Assembly: GCA_036362985.1 (NCBI GenBank)
Contig: JAYGXS010000002.1
Location: 6,216,471-6,280,470, forward strand
DNA from: Ligula intestinalis
Lineage: Eukaryota; Platyhelminthes; Cestoda; Diphyllobothriidea; Diphyllobothriidae
Direction: 5' to 3'
DNA: 64,000 nt
The notes under the pieces are model-generated. The model made no database searches and was not told where the DNA came from. It saw only the letters and a list, made by a program, of their open reading frames with translations. Numbering within the stretch: the first letter of the stretch is position 1; each line of letters opens with the position of its first letter. Positions 37,801 to 40,029 of this stretch are shown one piece after another. The position numbers and the translations under genes were made by a program.

Positions 37801-39976
37801 CGTCGCCAAATGCAACATTATGCGCTTCGGTAGTACTAACTCATCGTATCGGAGGGTAAACAACCTAAATGATACACCGCTGCCAGAAGTAGAGAACCTG
37901 AAGGATCTGGGGGTCTGGTTCACTCCCTCACTTAAGCCATCACTCCACTGCTTGAAGGTGGCCAAATGCGCAATGTCAAGCTTGTATCTAGTCAAGCGCG
38001 CCTTTGCTTAATTGGATAAAGTTGTCTTTGGACAGTCAAAGACAAAAAAACCTTGAAAGGGTACAACGATGGGCAACTACTTTAGTGCGAGGCCAAGCGT
38101 ACTTTTCTTATGAGACACGGATGACCAATCTCGACTTATTTCCTCTGGATTACAGACAGCTGCGCAGTGACCTTATACAGGCATTTCGCATGCTGCGAGG
38201 TCAAAATTGTTACCTAGCATCCAACCATTTCTATGAGCTGGCCACTTCTACTAGTCTGCGCGGACACCCTCTCAAACTACTTGTGACTGGGGCAAGATTG
38301 AACACACGAAAATTCTTCTTCTCTAAGAGGGTAATCCAGGCATGGAATGCTCTGCCCGAATACATTGTCGTGTTCCCATCTGTGGACACGTTTAAGATGC
38401 AGTTGGATCAGCACAAAAAAAGACATTCTCTGTAATAACGCGAGACTAATTACATTATCTCCCGCCAGCAAGTAAGATTCACACTAGACTCTCTGGCAGT
38501 AACTACCTTTTTAAAAAACATACTGCTCGCTACTTTTTAGTAATATGTTTGCTAAGAATAACGATTGACCGCGAATCTCGTATGAGGGGCGCATTTCCAA
38601 CACTCGGTGATGTTCTCGTGACCACCGCAATCTTCTCCTCGTGTGACCATTAGGGTATTGAACAACCGCGATGGCCTCCTCCTGACGTGATCCAAACACT
38701 TTCAGCAGCAGGACATCCGATTAACATATTCCCTTCGCCTCCCCCCCCCACGGGCGACGGTATTTCTCCTAAATTCCCACAAATGGCATTCAAAACTAGA
38801 CTGGTGAATGATGCCTAAGGAGTTTTACCGTCTGCCCCTCTACCGCAGCTCCATTACTGGCAACGCCACATGTTCTGCATCATAAATATGTACAAAGAGG
38901 GAGCTTAAAGGTATTTACCTATATTTCCTTAATCAAACTCAACTGAACTGAAATTGTTTCTGCCTTTACTGCAAGATAAAATGACTTGGAACCTTGCTCA
39001 AAGCACGTGGTAGGGTTCCCTTAAAATGCTAGGACTCACTCACCTCTTCACTGGGGAACCTGGCAGCCTCTCGGGAAAGCATCGTATGTTCTTCCTCTAA
39101 GGCCGCAATTGTATACTGCAGGTCATCCAGCCTTTCCTCGATTTGCAGCGTTCGATTTCCCGCCGTAAGTATCTCAGCTCGCAGTGTATCAGCCTTATTG
39201 GTGAAACCTTCTGGGTAATGGTCCGCTATCTTAAGACGCTTTTCTAGATTACTGTTTTCAACCATCTGGTCTTGCAAATGGTTCAGCAGCGCTTTTTCGT
39301 TCTTCTTGGTACTAAAAAAGTAAAAATACGAGTAGCAGAATGAATGAGAAAAGTTGCTGGAATGTAAGACTGAGTCTTTTGACCATACGTCTGAAAATTT
39401 AATCAATCCAAAAGAAACCTTCCGTCTAAAGCTGGTTCGTTTTCAGTATCCTAAATACGTGTGTTCTCTCTTCATTGTTTTCGAGAATCAGAAAACGTTG
39501 AATAGATAGTTTAATGTAAAATATATGTATGAGAATTTGTGTAGTTTGTTGAAGTTTTCGATTTTCTCTAACAAAGCGATTGAAGATTAGCAAAATAGAG
39601 GTGACAAAATGTCAAATTTTTCAGTAACGGGTCAATAAATGCACAACAGTATTAAAATTAGACACAAGGAAAGATGTTGCCCTGGCTGATACCTTTCATA
39701 TTTTGAGACCAGGTCCATAAATTTGAACTTTAAGTCCGTTACTGTCCGAGGCTGAATAATTCCATTTTCCAGATATTGATCCAGGAAATAGACGGCTTTT
39801 TTAAGTGAATTTTCGGTATTTATCCTCGGCGACTTGATAAATGATTTGGATAAGAGCCCGCCATCTGCCTCGTCTGACTTCTTCTCATTTTCAGAAGAGG
39901 ATCCCGTACTTGGTCGAGGCTGTAGGTTCGGTTTCGCGATGAGAATTTCATTTTGACCACCTTCTGCATCAGACAT
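1595..39976 (-). CDS. CCDC146: CCDC146 orthologue (coiled-coil protein of centriole and flagellum), complete 15-exon gene
   Basis: Coding exons in transcript order: 39976-39693, 39311-39044, 33947-33771, 33072-32999, 26668-26552, 24857-24747, 22745-22460, 19627-19373, 17417-17169, 16685-16494, 14413-14231, 13505-13120, 4796-4658, 3493-3350, 1849-1595. All junctions are GT-AG, phases agree at every one, and the sum is 3,120 nt (1,039 residues plus TAA); the human protein is about 955. Matches recalled from the family: an acidic N-terminus, then ADHYPEGF near residue 130 (human ADNFPEAF), DFAKLYNEI, RNDRSAQLIER, and the C-terminal block RPNAYL...SSNMRHIRQPRLKPIEI. The rest is heptad-rich coiled coil. 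In vertebrates CCDC146 is a centrosomal/microtubule-associated protein needed for sperm flagella, and the Chlamydomonas relative is MBO2. The same role here is inferred. No frameshift or internal stop was seen. Confidence 0.94.
2053..2260 (-). repeat. Dispersed repeat with hammerhead-like motif, copy 1
   Basis: On the minus strand it shares GTTCCAGTGATCGCATCTTC with copies near 9.9, 18.2 and 34.7 kb. At 2112-2152 a hairpin with 7-bp stem GGATTCC-CGAC-GGAATCC is followed by GAAACGTCAG, as in helix II of a hammerhead. The upstream core block is degenerate (ctatgactaa). Confidence 0.55.
2430..2870. repeat. AT-rich AAACTAA-type degenerate repeat block
   Basis: About 440 nt of loosely repeated aactaaa, aactaat and ttaaaact words. 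It is followed by a GGGGGTCAGTGTTATAGGTGG stretch. Similar blocks lie at 27232-27372 (reverse orientation) and 33150-33330, each with a GGGGGTTATAT-like flank. It lies in CCDC146 intron 14 and is not coding. Confidence 0.7.
3350..3493 (-). CDS. CCDC146: CCDC146 exon 14 (residues 908-955)
   Basis: 48 codons, phase 0 at both ends. It encodes VLMRGLATAKMRIAAGEPPT and EEEFRRLQRRFRVEQEILAN. It aligns weakly with the vertebrate IEKGLPLNKEIEKEWLKVLR segment but has the right position and frame. The acceptor is accctcag and the donor gttagt. Confidence 0.9.
3905..4150 (+). repeat. Dispersed repeat, copy a (paired with 4997-5225)
   Basis: Begins GTGGTGGTCCTCGACTA and includes CTGACAACACCGGTA and AGTCAGACAAGT. 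The same order of blocks recurs at 4997-5225 on the same strand. Copy a runs on toward a hammerhead-like motif at 4494-4538. Probably Penelope-related, but no protein domain is visible. Confidence 0.6.
4494..4538 (+). ncRNA. Hammerhead-ribozyme-like motif (degenerate)
   Basis: The sequence TTCACGATGGAGACAAGCGC and GTGTCCGAAACGTTAG resembles CTGACGA, helix II (GGAGAC...GTGTCC), then GAAAC. The first core block has two changes, so activity is unlikely. It ends a repeat that then runs into a CTTCATCGTCGTCTTCTTT tail. Confidence 0.4.
4658..4796 (-). CDS. CCDC146: CCDC146 exon 13 (residues 861-907)
   Basis: 139 nt completing the split Lys codon from exon 12 across an 8.3-kb intron. It encodes EFTLQLSVHVNNQQNTSQKL and TKMKALASELTLRMIECEKL, like the vertebrate EKMMALVAELSMKQALTIEL. 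The acceptor is ctttgcag and the donor gtaggt. Confidence 0.93.
4997..5225 (+). repeat. Dispersed repeat, copy b (paired with 3905-4150)
   Basis: Second, diverged copy of the 3905-4150 unit in the same orientation, starting GTGGTGGTCCTCGACTACTT. It lies between CCDC146 exon 13 and a Penelope-like endonuclease remnant at 5.5 kb, in intron 12. Confidence 0.6.
5437..5930 (+). mobile_element. Penelope-like element, 3' remnant with GIY-YIG endonuclease fragment
   Basis: The reading VNRVPCPHCPYNYTGQTERV in one frame, then QVAAHNYETGHEFNFKAVEI and NKASRELIEGW in another, is the C-terminal GIY-YIG endonuclease of Penelope-like reverse transcriptases, broken by a frameshift near 5590. The conserved lead-in AGCAGGGTGATGAAAA also precedes the 15.2-kb copy. 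A hammerhead-like motif follows the stop at 5866-5900. Confidence 0.82.
5866..5905 (+). ncRNA. Hammerhead-like motif after Penelope endonuclease (copy A)
   Basis: CTGGTAATAATCTCCTGGAG followed by CAGTTCGAAAGCTC. The GAAA block is intact; the CTGANGA block has two changes. It lies about 50 nt downstream of the endonuclease stop. Downstream words (AGTAAACAAAC, CGGTGTTCG) recur after the 16.07-kb motif, so the two are homologous. Confidence 0.45.
5931..7110. other. CCDC146 intron 12 interval, no gene recognised
   Basis: A GC-rich stretch at 6160-6430 with overlapping ORFs in several frames (no recognisable domain) grades into AT-rich sequence before the mariner copy. I see no repeat family member I can name. 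Confidence 0.4.
7114..7897 (+). mobile_element. Deleted DD41D (rosa-type) mariner element with long inverted ends
   Basis: Inverted ends of about 95 nt begin CAGCGTGTCC (left, 7114) and CAGGGTGTCC (reverse complement of the right end, 7897). They are flanked by TA on the left and TG (decayed TA) on the right. The transposase ORF at 7275-7817 keeps the C-terminal half: WFQQDGATAHTARK carries the second catalytic Asp and TPCDFFLW the third, with 41 residues between them. The N-terminal DNA-binding part and first Asp are deleted. The left end overlaps no gene. It sits in intron 12 of CCDC146. Confidence 0.88.
7275..7817 (+). pseudogene. Mariner transposase, C-terminal half
   Basis: 180 residues opening with VWCEITASNVIGPYFFEN, the usual motif after the first catalytic Asp. 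QQDGA and CDFFLW hold the other two. The stop lies inside the right inverted repeat. No N-terminal HTH region is present, so it cannot act alone. Confidence 0.88.
7926..7963 (-). ncRNA. Hammerhead ribozyme motif, best-preserved copy
   Basis: The minus strand reads CTGACGA, then a helix II segment CGACCTAGTGAGACAGTGTC, then GAAAATTC. Both invariant core blocks (CUGANGA and GAAA) are present. Helix II has a short pairing GAC/GTC around a large loop. It lies about 230 nt downstream, on the same strand, of a Penelope-like endonuclease fragment (8190-8350). Hammerheads are known in Penelope-like elements. Cleavage competence cannot be judged without folding helices I and III. Confidence 0.55.
7926..8350 (-). 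mobile_element. Penelope-like element, endonuclease remnant plus 3' region
   Basis: The minus-strand reading FEVAMHTLETGHQFAWDKAC and VGSYPYKKDHEFL matches the second half of a Penelope GIY-YIG domain. It belongs to the same subfamily as the copy at 54.6-55.3 kb (QVAMHNLGTRYTFSWDKTRI). The rest of the ORF is missing. The 3' region holds the hammerhead motif. Confidence 0.75.
8650..9135 (+). repeat. Dispersed SINE-like repeat, AAGGAACC family, copy 1
   Basis: Shares GCCAATCA near its start and the tail AATATACTCTTCCGTCTATT...CTCCTAAGGAACC with copies at 10.24-10.60, 25.43-25.79 and 63.4-63.78 kb. No protein is recognisable. The tail is more decayed here (GTCTGAAAGATTGTC). Confidence 0.65.
9147..9269. 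repeat. Perfectly placed long hairpin (inverted repeat, arms about 46-53 nt)
   Basis: The left arm (9147-9199) starts TATATCGTTCTTGAGGTGAA and ends CTCGTCGTTCCC. The right arm (9224-9269) is its reverse complement with a few changes and a shorter G run. The loop is about 24 nt. The left arm has a 10-G tract. It lies at the end of the SINE-like repeat. Confidence 0.8.
9890..10135 (-). repeat. Dispersed repeat with hammerhead-like motif, copy 2
   Basis: The minus strand carries GTTCCAGTGATTGCGTC as in the other copies. Upstream of it (9933-9973) CTGACAGTGAGTTCAAGCGA and GCATTCGAAACGTCAGG resemble hammerhead core and helix II. CTGA and GAAAC are intact; the GA of CUGANGA is changed. Confidence 0.55.
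10150..10800 (+). repeat. Dispersed repeat interrupted by an AAGGAACC-family insertion
   Basis: Outer blocks (TGGTTCGCTGTCTTGGATGT at about 10168 and TTGATGGATTGCAGGCCTGA at about 10663) recur uninterrupted at 11105-11320. Here they are separated by a SINE-like copy at about 10243-10600, ending CTGAAGATCGCGGTAGC and CCCCCTGCGATATA. This is a nested insertion in intron 12. Confidence 0.65.
10920..11540. repeat. Repeat cluster: reverse copy of the 1-190 family plus the 10.15-kb family
   Basis: 10920-11160 is the reverse complement of the 1-190 repeat. 11105-11320 is the uninterrupted version of the 10150-10800 repeat. 11440-11540 is another fragment of the first family. There is no coding content. 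Confidence 0.65.
11575..11674. other. Assembly gap (100 N)
   Basis: One hundred N bases, a conventional unknown-size scaffold gap. Two apparent ORFs spanning it are artefacts. Confidence 0.99.
11934..12800 (+). mobile_element. Penelope-like element, 3' part with GIY-YIG endonuclease, copy B
   Basis: The ORF at 12307-12615 reads CLKCPRNYTRHTGLIFVSHI and HEHKLAVRRG, then AYETGHEFNAAAARVIAHAD and RELLEAWALNENSVNRFIDL. It is the GIY-YIG endonuclease of a Penelope-like element, lacking the start of the domain. The copy ends in a CTT-rich tract (about 12746-12797). It is nearly the same as 21341-22210, by eye about 95% identical, with a 30-nt deletion here. The reverse transcriptase is absent. Confidence 0.88.
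12670..12712 (+). ncRNA. Hammerhead-like remnant, Penelope copy B
   Basis: CTGAAGCTGGACTCCAGTAA followed by GAGGCCTAAAGCTTAG. It occupies the same place after the endonuclease stop as in the other copies. GAAA is lost and one core base is changed, so it is judged inactive. Confidence 0.35.
12801..13119. other. Intronic sequence next to exon 12, AT-rich
   Basis: A short stretch with palindromic AGATATCTATTT and TAGATATTCAAA words, possibly related to the end of the 1-190 repeat. Nothing else was seen. Confidence 0.4.
13120..13505 (-). CDS. CCDC146: CCDC146 exon 12 (residues 733-860)
   Basis: Largest exon, 386 nt. It holds a Pro-rich, acidic insert (PPLLPPTQVV, NEEEDAVELP) that is longer than the vertebrate equivalent. 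It then encodes GRLRLLEGNDLTVQQMTEKI and LEVKIAKKEALLLERK, matching the vertebrate ARFLPGKDLTEKEMIQKL and LELQLAKKEEKLLEKD. Confidence 0.96.
14231..14413 (-). CDS. CCDC146: CCDC146 exon 11 (residues 672-732)
   Basis: 61 codons, phase 0 at both ends. It encodes ENLRRLEEQARRAEVQLTTR and ends VETELVDLQIK before a gtgagt donor, matching the vertebrate LDADLAVLQIQ. The acceptor ctacattaag has a poor pyrimidine tract, but no better site lies nearby. Confidence 0.92.
15240..16150 (+). mobile_element. Penelope-like element, endonuclease remnant, copy C
   Basis: The ORF at 15261-15641 reads MKIKDRINLTEQSGRVHCIL and CLNCKYIVQTECMLGSCIHE, then HKLAVQRRDELAHVAACTYK and SRESTEAW. It runs from the end of the reverse transcriptase linker through most of the GIY-YIG domain. 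Key residues are decayed (YVGQT appears as YIVQT). A GC-rich block (about 15640-15900) separates it from a hammerhead-like motif at 16071. Confidence 0.82.
16071..16105 (+). ncRNA. Hammerhead-like motif, Penelope copy C
   Basis: TTGATGATGAAATCATGCAA followed by GCGTTTGAAAGCTCGG. It differs from CTGATGA by one base, and GAAA is intact. Downstream words match those after the 5866 motif (ATAAACAAAC). It is followed by CTTTCTTCTTTATTC. Confidence 0.5.
16494..16685 (-). CDS. CCDC146: CCDC146 exon 10 (residues 608-671)
   Basis: 64 codons, phase 0 at both ends. It encodes ENSKAEITTEIDRVSTTVKH and then YEKMVRLRNDRSAQLIERNE, which aligns with the vertebrate YEKAVQHRNESGVQLIEREE. The acceptor is tctgtgtag and the donor gtactt. 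Confidence 0.96.
16686..17168. other. CCDC146 intron 9, no recognised element
   Basis: 483 nt of apparently unique intronic sequence. A minus-strand ORF at 16859-17122 has no recognisable domain. Confidence 0.5.
17169..17417 (-). CDS. CCDC146: CCDC146 exon 9 (residues 525-607)
   Basis: 83 codons, phase 0 at both ends. It contains QDFAKLYNEINMDRSKCLSL, the clearest match to the vertebrate REFAKLYDTIRNERNKFVNL, and ends LRNDLSKL next to a gtgagt donor. Confidence 0.96.
17872..18130 (+). mobile_element. LINE 3' end fragment
   Basis: The ORF at 17887-18069 reads INARKLFFTNRVVGAWNALP and KEVVLSICVNIFKTKLD, the typical last block of the LINE polyprotein in this window (compare RLNTRKFFFSKRVIQAWNAL at about 38.3 kb). 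Everything upstream is missing. Confidence 0.8.
18150..18330 (-). repeat. Dispersed repeat with hammerhead-like motif, copy 3, plus (GAA)n
   Basis: A (GAA)n tract at about 18150-18178 leads into GATGCGATCACTGGAACGAG. On the minus strand 18212-18252 reads CTGTGATTAGGGATGGTCGA and CAGAATCAGAAAAGTCAG, a decayed version of the motif in copies 1, 2 and 4. Confidence 0.5.
18590..18760 (+). mobile_element. LINE 3' UTR and short-repeat tail
   Basis: Ends CTCAATAAAACTGAACTGAACTGAAC, the same kind of aactg tail seen at 38935 after a coding LINE fragment. No coding part remains. Confidence 0.5.
19373..19627 (-). CDS. CCDC146: CCDC146 exon 8 (residues 440-524)
   Basis: 85 codons, phase 0 at both ends. 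It encodes TELSGADQAKIQELIADQER through KVQDMALVEPTKRLRLLE. It corresponds to the vertebrate region just before REFAKLYD. The acceptor is ctgcctag and the donor gtctgt. Confidence 0.93.
19748..20290. repeat. tRNA-related SINE region with internal duplication
   Basis: The minus strand at 19925-19990 has a tRNA-like segment with A-box TGGCCCAATCG and B-box GGTTCGAGCC. The flanking text (GACACTCGTTGAAGAATATT... and ...CAGCCGTAGC) recurs about 270 nt later in diverged form, and a second GCAGGTTCGAGAGTC lies at about 20257. This is a SINE, not a functional tRNA: the acceptor stem is not closed. Confidence 0.6.
21341..22210 (+). mobile_element. Penelope-like element, 3' part with GIY-YIG endonuclease, copy D
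   Basis: The ORF at 21744-22052 reads CLKCPRNYTRQTGRIFVSHI and HEHNLAVRRGNALSQLVSHA, then YETGHEFNYAAARVIAHADR and LLEAWALNENSVNRFIDL. It is a close sibling of copy B with 30 extra nt (about 21680-21710) bordered by a GCA repeat. It ends in (CTT)n at about 22170-22210. It lies in intron 7 of CCDC146, just before exon 7. Confidence 0.88.
22108..22142 (+). ncRNA. Hammerhead-like remnant, Penelope copy D
   Basis: CTGAAGA fits CUGANGA exactly. It is followed by TGGACTCCAGTAAGAGGCC as a possible helix II, but GAAA is replaced by TAAT. Homologous to 12670-12712. Confidence 0.4.
22460..22745 (-). CDS. CCDC146: CCDC146 exon 7 (residues 344-439)
   Basis: 286 nt ending in phase 0 with donor gtgagc. 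It encodes SKMEMDYQHLQQDKNHILEQ and later DRELRLVRQATNNLKILQDM, which aligns with the vertebrate ERDFRNLRKMELLLKVSWDA segment. Coiled coil throughout. Confidence 0.93.
22746..24746. other. CCDC146 intron 6, no gene; microsatellite and SINE-like bits
   Basis: Contains a (TA)n tract at about 24275-24301 and a tRNA-like stretch near 24065-24115 (GCAGTTAGTGTGTTGTACTT and GTCGCAAGCTCGAGTTC). The rest looks unique. Confidence 0.45.
24747..24857 (-). CDS. CCDC146: CCDC146 exon 6 (residues 307-343)
   Basis: Phase 2 to phase 2, 111 nt. It encodes QSVKQQAKLIGCQGQLEGTK and RLIAEKVAIEGELRAD. The acceptor is cttttcaag and the donor gttagt. Confidence 0.9.
25430..25798 (+). repeat. Dispersed SINE-like repeat, AAGGAACC family, copy 3
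   Basis: Shares CCAACCAATCACAGGCTGAC, a CTCTGTATCTACTGGCCTGA block and the CCTCTACCGACTTC...AAGTAACCATG end with the other family members. It is truncated by the gap at 25799. Confidence 0.6.
25799..25898. other. Assembly gap (100 N)
   Basis: One hundred N bases inside a nested repeat, where assembly failure is expected. Confidence 0.99.
26552..26668 (-). CDS. CCDC146: CCDC146 exon 5 (residues 268-306)
   Basis: Phase 2 to phase 2, 117 nt. It encodes EEGKRLLEAAQDELEQATKE followed by RLELLQLQSEMAEETSNLT, a clean heptad pattern. The donor gtatgc is inferred; reading through it would reach a stop within a few codons. Confidence 0.87.
27232..27372. repeat. AT-rich TTAGTTT-type repeat block (reverse of the 2430 and 33150 blocks)
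   Basis: Runs of ttagttttagtttag words, followed by GATCCCTGGTATGCCCCACC and CATATAACCCC. The reverse complement of that flank resembles the GGGGGTTATATAGGCAGGGT flank at 33120. In intron 4. Confidence 0.65.
27683..28943 (+). mobile_element. Deleted Tigger/pogo-type DNA transposon
   Basis: Inverted ends read CAGTATTCGCTGGTTATTAA (left) and CAGTAGTCGCCGGTTATTAA (reverse complement of the right end), each followed by GCCCAC and flanked by TA (27681-27682 and 28944-28945). The ORF at 27831-28358 is an acidic stretch (poly-Glu/Asp) followed by ATQVRAAIYTLQHGLQASDF and PPKQLTLDRFF, the usual C-terminus of Tigger transposases. The DNA-binding and DDE parts are gone. Text from about 28540 to 28800 resembles a LINE 3' UTR (ATGTACAAATAGGG...), suggesting an insertion inside it. 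Confidence 0.85.
27831..28245 (+). pseudogene. Tigger transposase C-terminal fragment
   Basis: About 135 residues: WVEIDADVEVTDETGEEDFE, a GAG-repeat-encoded acidic tract, then LERDIKEHLRVKFPPKQLTL and DRFF. It lacks all catalytic residues. It is not a host gene because the inverted ends and TA flanks enclose it. Confidence 0.82.
28946..30571. other. CCDC146 intron 4 interval, no gene recognised
   Basis: AT-rich. Small ORFs (29706-29918, 29963-30196, 30354-30623) show no domain. It contains a short (AACT)n run at about 29257-29274. Confidence 0.45.
30572..30939 (-). mobile_element. Solo LTR of an LTR retrotransposon
   Basis: 368 bp. Read on the minus strand it starts TGTTACGAGG and ends TGGGTCATAACA. 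It is flanked by near-identical 5-bp duplications (CCTTG at 30567-30571, CATTG at 30940-30944). The minus strand has a TATA-like TATAAATAGG and then AATAAAG before the end, as expected for promoter and poly(A) signal in this orientation. No internal region remains. Family not determinable. Confidence 0.72.
30945..32998. other. CCDC146 intron 4 interval, no gene recognised
   Basis: Mostly unique-looking. ORFs up to about 85 codons without domains. A GC-rich stretch at 32000-32250 contains CAGCCAATCACAG, reminiscent of the AAGGAACC-family copies. Confidence 0.4.
32999..33072 (-). CDS. CCDC146: CCDC146 exon 4 (residues 244-267)
   Basis: Small 74-nt exon encoding LQREREKSNPLDIMQANALL and TAKT, ending in phase 2 with a strong gtaagt donor. 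It was found by frame continuity rather than length. It sits 698 nt from exon 3, which supports the assignment. Confidence 0.85.
33150..33330. repeat. AT-rich AAACTAA-type repeat block
   Basis: Degenerate aactaaa/aactaat words preceded by GGGGGTTATATAGGCAGGGT. Same family as 2430-2870 and 27232-27372, in intron 3. Confidence 0.65.
33771..33947 (-). CDS. CCDC146: CCDC146 exon 3 (residues 185-243)
   Basis: Phase 0 at both ends (59 codons). It encodes coiled coil beginning EVEKRRRLLEREIDTLTLEL, which aligns with the vertebrate EMEKKMKILRESTEELRKEI. The acceptor is gttttag; the donor gttggt is weaker than consensus. Confidence 0.92.
33948..34600. other. Start of CCDC146 intron 2, no gene recognised
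   Basis: Unique-looking sequence, with CTCGAGCCCGCTCTGGCAGT and other GC-rich bits around 34150 that may be an old SINE. No domain in the ORF at 33967-34242. Confidence 0.4.
34600..34800 (-). repeat. Dispersed repeat with hammerhead-like motif, copy 4
   Basis: The minus strand at 34691-34731 reads CTCTGATAAAGGGTTCTCGA and CAGTATTCGAAGCGTTAG. CTGATAA differs from CTGATGA by one base, and GAAG replaces GAAA. The shared downstream text TTGTTCCAG is present. Downstream on the plus strand it shares ATGCGCAGAT with copy 3. Confidence 0.5.
34801..36225. other. CCDC146 intron 2 interval, no gene recognised
   Basis: AT-rich and apparently unique. The ORF at 35909-36256 (115 codons) shows no domain and overlaps the tandem duplication that follows. 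Confidence 0.4.
36226..36470. repeat. Tandem duplication, period 117 nt, two units
   Basis: AAAGGCCACCCTATCGTTTG, continuing TTATCTT, occurs at 36277 and again at 36394. Flanking words TAGAAGA, TATTAGACTACA and GTATAATTGCTAGAAG also recur. The function is unknown. Confidence 0.75.
36565..37205 (-). repeat. Tandem array of a tRNA-related SINE (about three units) with a 10-N gap
   Basis: Each unit, read on the minus strand, contains GTGGCTGAGCGGCTTAGACG and CTCGCTCC..AAGTCGCAGGTT, a tRNA-like head with A- and B-box positions, then GGGATCGACGCCGGCTCTGG and AAAGG. Units recur with spacing of roughly 255-275 nt, and the text ACAGGGTTGACACGATAAAT between them repeats. N bases at 36664-36673. The array abuts a LINE at 37204. 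Confidence 0.7.
36664..36673. other. Assembly gap (10 N)
   Basis: Ten N bases inside the tandem SINE array. Confidence 0.99.
37204..38955 (+). mobile_element. LINE (non-LTR retrotransposon), 5'-truncated, with frameshifts
   Basis: The reading starts NYRPISLTSICCKIMERII. GFRRGWSCLKNVIYCLEQWT and FVDFKKVFDTVPHRRPL follow. Then, after frame changes, LIYIDDCISGLDCETTMFAD and DLKLW (catalytic FADD) with VENLKDLGVWFTPSLKPSLH, and finally RVQRWATTLVRGQAYFSYET to VIQAWNALPEYIVVFPSVDT. It ends in a 3' UTR with CTCAACTGAACTGAA. CR1/RTE-like in style; the clade was not determined. Sits in CCDC146 intron 2. Confidence 0.87.
38956..39043. other. Intron sequence adjoining exon 2
   Basis: Short unique stretch between the LINE tail and the donor of CCDC146 exon 2. 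Confidence 0.5.
39044..39311 (-). CDS. CCDC146: CCDC146 exon 2 (residues 95-184)
   Basis: The acceptor is ttttttag and the donor gtgagt. The exon encodes STKKNEKALLNHLQDQ and the diagnostic ADHYPEGFTNKADTLRAEIL, which matches the vertebrate ADNFPEAFSTEVSKMREQLL in position and pattern. The coiled coil starts here. The intron to exon 1 is 381 nt; the intron to exon 3 is 5.1 kb. Confidence 0.93.
39693..39976 (-). CDS. CCDC146: CCDC146 exon 1 (N-terminus, residues 1-94)
   Basis: Starts MSDAEGGQNE. The first 60 residues are Ser/Glu-rich and probably disordered. It continues with a helical segment (SLKKAVYFLDQYLENGI...LKFKFMDLVSKYE) that aligns with the vertebrate FLHELHAMGKLPGTRM region. The donor is gtatca. 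An upstream in-frame ATG exists at 40030, but the sequence between looks like an intron end (acceptor at 40000-40001), so 39976 is preferred. Confidence 0.88.
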
Positions 39977-39993
39977 CGCGGTCAAGGTATCCA

Positions 39994-40025
39994 GCGGACC
40001 TGGCCGAAGACAAAAAAAGGACACC
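39994..40025 (-). promoter_or_regulatory. Probable 3' splice acceptor in the 5' UTR of CCDC146
   Basis: On the minus strand a pyrimidine tract (cctttttttgtcttcggccag) ends in AG at 40001-40000, about 23 nt before the ATG. It is either the end of a 5' UTR intron or a spliced-leader trans-splice acceptor, a mechanism known in flatworms. The sequence alone cannot tell these apart. Confidence 0.5.
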
Positions 40026-40029
40026 GTCA

